A stretch of DNA of 10,221 nucleotides, from NCBI GenBank assembly GCA_023250495.1, contig JAHFAP010000108.1:1-10221 (forward strand), given 5' to 3'. The notes under the pieces were generated by a model. It made no database searches. It was not told the origin of the DNA and saw nothing but the letters and a program-made list of their open reading frames with translations. The position numbers and the translations under genes are program-made. This document shows positions 6,472 through 10,221 of this stretch, in pieces. How positions within the stretch are numbered: the first letter of the stretch is position 1; every line of letters begins with the position of its first letter. The DNA is from Deltaproteobacteria bacterium (GTDB lineage: Bacteria > Desulfobacterota > Binatia > UBA9968).

Positions 6472-6550
6472 TCAGCTTTCAGCTATCAGCTTTCGGTCAG
6501 TCCGAGAATGTTAAAGCTGACTGCTGATCGCTGACCGCTGATCGCTGGTA
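6472..6550. repeat. Inverted heptamer element 2 (trpD–trpC)
   Basis: The left arm is TCAGCTT, TCAGCTA, TCAGCTT (6472-6492) with a degenerate fourth unit. The right arm is the longest in the window: GCTGACT, GCTGATC, GCTGACC, GCTGATC and a degenerate GCTGGTA (6516-6550). Only four bases separate its end from the trpC ATG, so no separate ribosome-binding site is left. TGA occurs in all three plus-strand frames within the right arm and in all three minus-strand frames within the left arm. Confidence 0.9.
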
Positions 6551-6554
6551 GTCC

Positions 6555-7328
6555 ATGTTCCTCGAAACAATTGCCGAGCATGTGCGGGAGGAAGTCAAGT
6601 CGAGGCGGCTCAAAACGCCTCCCTCGTCGCTGCGGGAGCGGCCTCTTTTCGCTCTTCCTACTCGCGGCTTTGCCGCAAGCTTAGCGGGACCGTCGCGCCG
6701 CATCATCGCCGAGGTGAAGCGCGCCTCGCCGTCGCAAGGAGTGATCCGGCAAGAGTTCGACCCGGTCAAGATCGCCAGAGACTTTGTCGCCAACGGCGCG
6801 AGCGCTTTGTCGGTGCTGACCGAAGAGCGCTTCTTTCACGGCAGCTTGATTTATCTGGAGCAGATCAGAAGGGAAGTCGCTGTTCCCGTGCTGCGCAAGG
6901 ATTTCATCCTGGACGGCTATCAGTTGCTGGAGGCGAGGAGTTTTGGCGCCGACGCGGTGCTGCTGATCGTTGCTCTGCTCGATCCGGTTTTGCTTAAGGA
7001 GCTTATGGCTCAGGCCAACGCGCTCTCGCTCGACGTTGTGGTGGAGGTTCATACCGAAGCAGAACTGGAATGCGCGCTCAAAGCCGGCGGCCGGTTGATC
7101 GGAATCAACAACCGAGATCTCGAAACGTTTGAGGTCAAGCTGGAGACGACCGAGTGGCTGCTGCCTCTGGTTCCGCCGGGAGTTCTGGTGGTTTGCGAGA
7201 GCGGGATCGAGAGTGGGGAGCAGGTCAAGCGACTTGAAAAGTTAGGGGTTCATGCGTTTCTGGTCGGCGAGGCGCTGATGCGGGCGCCGGATCCCGGGGC
7301 GAAGCTGAGGGAACTGTTAGGAAGCTAA
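6555..7328 (+). CDS. trpC: Indole-3-glycerol-phosphate synthase
   Basis: This TIM-barrel enzyme closes the ring of 1-(2-carboxyphenylamino)-1-deoxyribulose 5-phosphate with loss of CO2, giving indole-3-glycerol phosphate. At 257 residues it is the single-function form. The motifs in order are IIAEVKRASPSQG (50-62; E53 and K55 fit catalytic positions), LRKDFILDGYQLLEAR (113-128; K115 is the expected general acid), VVEVHTEAEL (162-171; E164), IGINNRDL (182-189), VCESGI (213-218) and the phosphate-binding FLVGEALM (235-242). An in-frame TAG at 6549-6551 rules out an earlier start, so translation begins at 6555, four bases after a heptamer array and without a recognisable Shine-Dalgarno site. Confidence 0.96.
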   Translation: MFLETIAEHVREEVKSRRLKTPPSSLRERPLFALPTRGFAASLAGPSRRIIAEVKRASPSQGVIRQEFDPVKIARDFVANGASALSVLTEERFFHGSLIYLEQIRREVAVPVLRKDFILDGYQLLEARSFGADAVLLIVALLDPVLLKELMAQANALSLDVVVEVHTEAELECALKAGGRLIGINNRDLETFEVKLETTEWLLPLVPPGVLVVCESGIESGEQVKRLEKLGVHAFLVGEALMRAPDPGAKLRELLGS

Positions 7329-7335
7329 GAAGCGA

Positions 7336-7398
7336 TCAGCTTTCAGCAATCAGCTCGGACTCCGGATGCTGACGGCTGAGCGCTGAGTGCTGAATGCT
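7336..7398. repeat. Inverted heptamer element 3 (trpC–trpF)
   Basis: The left arm is TCAGCTT, TCAGCAA, TCAGCTC (7336-7356). The 11-base centre contains GGACTCCGG. The right arm is GCTGACG, GCTGAGC, GCTGAGT, GCTGAAT (7368-7395), then a partial GCT directly abutting the trpF ATG at 7399. The start codon thus lies where the next unit would be. The variable pairs differ from those of the neighbouring elements while the five core bases are unchanged. Confidence 0.9.
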
Positions 7399-8025
7399 AT
7401 GGTGAAAGTCAAAGTCTGCGGCATCACGAATCTCGAAGATGCGATGACGGCGGTGGAGCTTGGCGCCGATTTCCTGGGATTTAACTTTTATCCGCCCAGC
7501 CCGCGCTATGTGTCCCCGGAGCGGGCGAGGACGATTCTGTCGCAGGTGCCACCGCAAGTCGGCAACGTGGCCCTCTTTGTCAACGAGACGAAGGAGAAGG
7601 TTCACGAGATATTGGACTACGGCGCTCTTGAGGACGGCAGGCAGGGCTTTTGCGGCCTGCAGTTTCACGGGGAGGAGAGCGCGGCATACTGTAGCGGATG
7701 GGAATTTAAAGTCATCAAGGCATTTCGGATTCGGAATCAAGAGTCGGTGAGCGGCATCGGAGGGTTTCCGGCCGATTACTACCTCCTGGACTCTTGGGCG
7801 CCCGGCTATGGCGGCTCGGGCGCGCCATTTCCCTGGAGCTGGATCGAGGGGTTAGAGTCCGACCGGTTGATTCTTGCCGGCGGCCTGGATGCCGGAAACG
7901 TGGCCGAAGCGATTCGTCTGATTCATCCCTACGGAGTGGACGTCTGCACCGGAGTTGAGGTCAAGCCTGGAATCAAAGACCATGGGAAACTCAAGGAATT
8001 CATTCTTGCAGCCAAGAGTGCCTGA
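7399..8025 (+). CDS. trpF: Phosphoribosylanthranilate isomerase
   Basis: The enzyme isomerises phosphoribosylanthranilate to the ribulose form used by TrpC. At 208 residues it is a normal single-domain TIM barrel. It carries VKVCGIT (4-10) with catalytic C7, GADFLGFNFYPPSPRYV (22-38), LQFHG (87-91), LLDSWAPGYGGSG (129-141) with catalytic D131, LAGGLDAGNV (159-168) and GVDVCTGVEVKPGIKD (179-194). CTGVEVKPG replaces the more common S-S-G-V-E-x-x-P-G but keeps the phosphate-binding pattern. The ATG at 7399 gives the standard N-terminus; an in-frame GTG at 7387 lies inside the heptamer array and is less likely. There is no clear Shine-Dalgarno site. The 3' end overlaps trpB. Confidence 0.95.
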   Translation: MVKVKVCGITNLEDAMTAVELGADFLGFNFYPPSPRYVSPERARTILSQVPPQVGNVALFVNETKEKVHEILDYGALEDGRQGFCGLQFHGEESAAYCSGWEFKVIKAFRIRNQESVSGIGGFPADYYLLDSWAPGYGGSGAPFPWSWIEGLESDRLILAGGLDAGNVAEAIRLIHPYGVDVCTGVEVKPGIKDHGKLKEFILAAKSA

Positions 8026-9202
8026 TCAGCACGGTCACTTCGGCATCTATGGCGGCCGGTATGTGTCCGAGACGCTGATGCCGGCGCTGATCGAGTTGGA
8101 AAAGGCTTACCGGTCGGCGCGGCGCGATCCTGCCTTTCGCCGGGAGTTTCATCACGATCTCAGCGAGTACGCGGGCAGGGAGACGCCGCTTTACTTTGCC
8201 GAGCGGCTGACGAAAAAACTGGGCGGCGCGCGGATCTATCTCAAGCGCGAGGATCTCTGCCACACCGGCGCCCATAAGATCAACAACACCTTGGGACAGG
8301 CTTTGCTCGCCCGCAGGATGGAGAAGCGGAGAATTATCGCCGAGACCGGCGCCGGCCAGCACGGCGTGGCGACGGCGACCGTGGCGGCCAGGTTCGGCAT
8401 GGAATGCGAGATTTTCATGGGTAAGGAGGACGTGGCGCGGCAGTCGTTGAACGTTTTCCGCATGAAGCTTCTCGGCGCCAAGATGAGGGTCGTGGAGTCA
8501 GGGAGCAACACGCTCAAGGACGCCATGAACGAGGCGCTGCGCGATTGGGTAACGCATGTCCGCACCAGCTACTATCTCATCGGCTCTGTGGCCGGTCCCC
8601 ATCCTTATCCCATGATGGTGCGCGACTTTCAGTCGGTGATTGGCAAGGAAGCGAAACGGCAGATTCTCGCCATCGAGGGACGCCTGCCGGACTATCTCGT
8701 CGCCTGCGTCGGCGGAGGAAGCAACTCCATAGGTCTCTTCTATCCCTTTCTCCGCGATGCCCGGGTCAAGATGGTCGGAGTGGAAGCGGCAGGCTCCGGG
8801 CTGAAAAGCGGACGTCACGCCGCGACTATTCTGGGAGGGAAGGTGGGCGTGCTCCACGGCAGCAAGAGCTACCTACTCCAGGACAGGGATGGGCAGGTGC
8901 GCCACACCCATTCTATCGCCGCAGGGCTTGATTACCCGGGCGTGGGACCGGAGCTGAGCTACCTCCGCGATCAGGGCAGAATCCGCTTTGCCTCGGCGAC
9001 CGACCGCGAGGCGATCGCGGCTCTTCAGGAGTTGGCCGAGGTGGAAGGGATCATTCCGGCGCTCGAAAGCGCCCATGCCGTTGCGGAGGTGATGCGGCTT
9101 GCGCCCCGTCTGAAAAAGGGCCAGACCATCGTGGTCAACCTTTCAGGTAGGGGAGATAAGGACATGGGCACCGTGGGCGACTATCTGGGAGTGAAACTAT
9201 AA
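7982..9202 (+). CDS. trpB: Tryptophan synthase beta chain
   Basis: This PLP enzyme condenses indole with serine to make tryptophan and works in an alpha2-beta2 complex with TrpA. From this ATG it has 406 residues, close to family length. Motifs are HGHFGIYGGRYVSETLMPAL (17-36), HTGAHKINN (94-102) with PLP lysine K99, ETGAGQHG (121-128), the phosphate loop GGGSNS (244-249), GLDYPGVGPE (315-324) and SGRGDKD (388-394). It is the TrpB1 type that pairs with TrpA. The start is uncertain: ATG 7982 overlaps trpF by 44 bases with a weak Shine-Dalgarno site, while TTG 8006 has AAGGA eight bases upstream and would give 398 residues. GTG 8018 is also in frame. Either overlap implies translational coupling to trpF. 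Confidence 0.96.
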   Translation: MGNSRNSFLQPRVPDQHGHFGIYGGRYVSETLMPALIELEKAYRSARRDPAFRREFHHDLSEYAGRETPLYFAERLTKKLGGARIYLKREDLCHTGAHKINNTLGQALLARRMEKRRIIAETGAGQHGVATATVAARFGMECEIFMGKEDVARQSLNVFRMKLLGAKMRVVESGSNTLKDAMNEALRDWVTHVRTSYYLIGSVAGPHPYPMMVRDFQSVIGKEAKRQILAIEGRLPDYLVACVGGGSNSIGLFYPFLRDARVKMVGVEAAGSGLKSGRHAATILGGKVGVLHGSKSYLLQDRDGQVRHTHSIAAGLDYPGVGPELSYLRDQGRIRFASATDREAIAALQELAEVEGIIPALESAHAVAEVMRLAPRLKKGQTIVVNLSGRGDKDMGTVGDYLGVKL

Positions 9203-9265
9203 ATTTTGAATTCTCAATTTTGAATTTTAAATTCAAAACTCAAAATTCAACATTCAAAATTGGAT
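9203..9265. repeat. Inverted heptamer element 4, AT-rich type (trpB–trpA)
   Basis: The spacer reads as nine consecutive 7-base units: ATTTTGA, ATTCTCA, ATTTTGA, ATTTTAA, ATTCAAA, ACTCAAA, ATTCAAC, ATTCAAA and ATTGGAT. It is a long near-perfect palindrome: TTTTGAATTT (9218-9227) and AAATTCAAAA (9229-9238) are exact reverse complements around T9228, and pairing continues outward with a few mismatches. The layout matches the GCTGA elements, but the unit sequence is unrelated. It starts at the first base after the trpB stop and ends four bases before the trpA GTG. No terminator-like T-run follows. Confidence 0.9.
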
Positions 9266-9269
9266 TAAA

Positions 9270-10076
9270 GTGAATCGTATCGACGCCAGGTTTGCCGAGC
9301 TAAAGAGACTAGGAGAGGCGGCGTTGATTCCCTTCGTGACCGCCGGCGACCCGGAAATTAAAACCACGCTGGGAATCCTGCATGCGCTGAAGCAGGCTGG
9401 GGCGGATGCCATCGAAATTGGAGTCCCTTTCTCCGACCCGATGGCCGATGGAGCTACCATTCAACGGGCCTCGGAGCGGGCCTTGAACAGCGGGACATCG
9501 CTCCCGCACGTTCTCAAGCTGATTCGCGAGTTTCGCCGCGATTCGGAGATTCCCGTGATTCTCTTTGGCTATTACAATCCTTTTTTTCACTACGGACTCA
9601 AGCGGTTCGTGCGCGACGCCAGAGCGGCGGGAGTCGATGGGATCCTATGCGTTGATCTCCCGCCGGAAGAGAGCGGCGAGCTGAGACGGAGGGCAGAGAA
9701 CGAAGGGCTGCACACGATCTTTCTTTTGGCGCCCACCAGTGATGCCGGCCGGATCAGATTGGTTGCGCGCCTGGGTCGGGGATTTATCTATTATGTCTCG
9801 GTGACCGGAGTGACCGGAGCGCGCCGCGGGTTGGAGGGCCAGCTCCAGGCGCAGGTGGCGCGGATTCGTCGCTACACCTCGCTTCCCATCGGTGTCGGCT
9901 TCGGCATCTCGACGCCGGAGCAGGCAGCCCGCATCGCTTCTTTCGCGGACGCTGCGGTGGTGGGGAGCGCCTTGATCGACGTAATGGAGAGAGCGGGGCG
10001 GAACGGCGAGAAGGTTAGGCGGGCAAGGACCTTCGCGGCCCGGCTCAAACGAGCGATGAAGAGAGTCGCCAAATAG
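9270..10076 (+). CDS. trpA: Tryptophan synthase alpha chain
   Basis: The enzyme splits indole-3-glycerol phosphate into glyceraldehyde 3-phosphate and indole, which is channelled to TrpB. The 268-residue TIM barrel has the family length. PFVTAGDP (21-28) is the N-terminal signature. ADAIEIGVPFSDPMADGATIQRA (45-67) holds catalytic E49 and D60. GYYNPFFHYG (100-109), DLPPEE (129-134), FLLAPTS (151-157), the loop-6 segment YYVSVTGVTGAR (174-185), PIGVGFGI (206-213) and VVGSALI (230-236) follow in order. The start is GTG, giving the expected N-terminus; only a weak GGA (9262-9264) lies upstream because the AT-rich heptamer element fills the spacer. Confidence 0.97.
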   Translation: MNRIDARFAELKRLGEAALIPFVTAGDPEIKTTLGILHALKQAGADAIEIGVPFSDPMADGATIQRASERALNSGTSLPHVLKLIREFRRDSEIPVILFGYYNPFFHYGLKRFVRDARAAGVDGILCVDLPPEESGELRRRAENEGLHTIFLLAPTSDAGRIRLVARLGRGFIYYVSVTGVTGARRGLEGQLQAQVARIRRYTSLPIGVGFGISTPEQAARIASFADAAVVGSALIDVMERAGRNGEKVRRARTFAARLKRAMKRVAK

Positions 10077-10079
10077 CCA

Positions 10080-10132
10080 TCAGCTTTCAGCGATCAGCTT
10101 TCGAGCTGAAAGCTGACTGCTGACGGCTGATA
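10080..10132. repeat. Inverted heptamer element 5 (trpA–folC)
   Basis: The left arm is TCAGCTT, TCAGCGA, TCAGCTT (10080-10100). A four-base centre TCGA follows. The right arm is GCTGAAA, GCTGACT, GCTGACG, GCTGATA (10105-10132). TCAGCTTTCAGC (10080-10091) and GCTGAAAGCTGA (10105-10116) are exact 12-base reverse complements, so this copy can form one of the strongest stems. It begins three bases after the trpA stop and ends ten bases before the next start codon. Confidence 0.9.
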
Positions 10133-10142
10133 AGCTTAAAAG

Positions 10143-10221
10143 ATGTCGTCCTACTCTGAGACCCTGAATTATATCTTCAACCTCCGCGGGGGCGAGATCG
10201 ACCTCCGGCTCCATCGCGTGG
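10143..10221 (+). CDS. folC: Probable folylpolyglutamate/dihydrofolate synthase, 5' end only
   Basis: The frame opens with ATG at 10143 and runs off the window after 26 codons. The visible residues, SYSETLNYIFNLRG then EIDLRLHRV, resemble the N-terminus of FolC (S/T-Y-x-E-T-L-x-Y-L-F-x-L, then a G-I-x-L-x-L-x-R-h segment). FolC adds glutamate to dihydropteroate and folates, and folC often follows trpA (and accD) in bacterial operons, which supports the call. The P-loop that would confirm it lies outside the window. The gene starts ten bases after a heptamer element and has no clear Shine-Dalgarno site, only AAAAG. Evidence is limited to 26 residues. Confidence 0.55.
   Translation, partial: MSSYSETLNYIFNLRGGEIDLRLHRV

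Noticed and set aside
9203..9265. Trp spacer palindromes considered as rho-independent terminators
   Set aside because: None is followed by a run of T, they lie between genes of one pathway, and element 4 is too AT-rich for a terminator stem.
10105..10132. Heptamer arms considered as insertion-sequence ends or a MITE
   Set aside because: No flanking target-site duplication is apparent and the copies have no unique internal sequence; a genome-wide comparison could reopen this.

Overview
The window looks like a piece of a moderately GC-rich bacterial chromosome from an uncultured lineage. The argS – SPOR protein – trp operon – folC layout and the intergenic heptamer repeats suggest a Desulfobacterota/Binatota-, NC10- or Rokubacteria-like genome, but the sequence alone does not fix the taxon. 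No rRNA, tRNA, transposase, CRISPR array or origin is visible.

Layout. (1) Positions 1-839 lie on the minus strand and are clearly AT-richer than the rest: the first 120 bases hold 47 G+C, against 37 of 60 in a sampled stretch of trpB. They hold a P-loop kinase-like gene cut by the window edge and, just upstream of it, a 44-codon remnant of a sulfotransferase-like gene. This looks like the edge of an accessory or transferred segment. (2) Positions 840-1142 are non-coding. (3) Positions 1143-2573 hold two tightly spaced plus-strand genes: a 3-hydroxyisobutyrate-dehydrogenase-family oxidoreductase and an RNA 2'-phosphotransferase (KptA/Tpt1). (4) A good sigma-70-type promoter at 2623-2652 precedes argS. 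Its leader contains a short arginine-rich reading frame that overlaps the argS start. (5) argS is followed by a membrane-anchored SPOR-domain protein and then trpD-trpC-trpF-trpB-trpA and the start of a probable folC, all on the plus strand with short spacers, consistent with one long transcription unit. trpE and trpG are not in the window.

The most unusual feature is what fills the spacers of the trp operon. Five of the six junctions from the SPOR gene to folC carry an inverted element built from tandem 7-base units. Four use TCAGCNN units in the left arm and GCTGANN units in the right arm (five fixed and two variable bases). The fifth, between trpB and trpA, has the same architecture but a different, AT-rich heptamer. 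Only trpF-trpB, which overlap, lack one. The heptamers run to within 3-4 bases of the trpC, trpF and trpA start codons and leave no proper Shine-Dalgarno site. Because 7 is not a multiple of 3, each GCTGA-type element puts TGA in all three frames of both strands.

The trp genes encode the five proteins that turn anthranilate into tryptophan. ArgS charges tRNA-Arg, and the SPOR protein probably binds peptidoglycan at the division site. The kptA pair and the minus-strand genes have no evident link to tryptophan synthesis.
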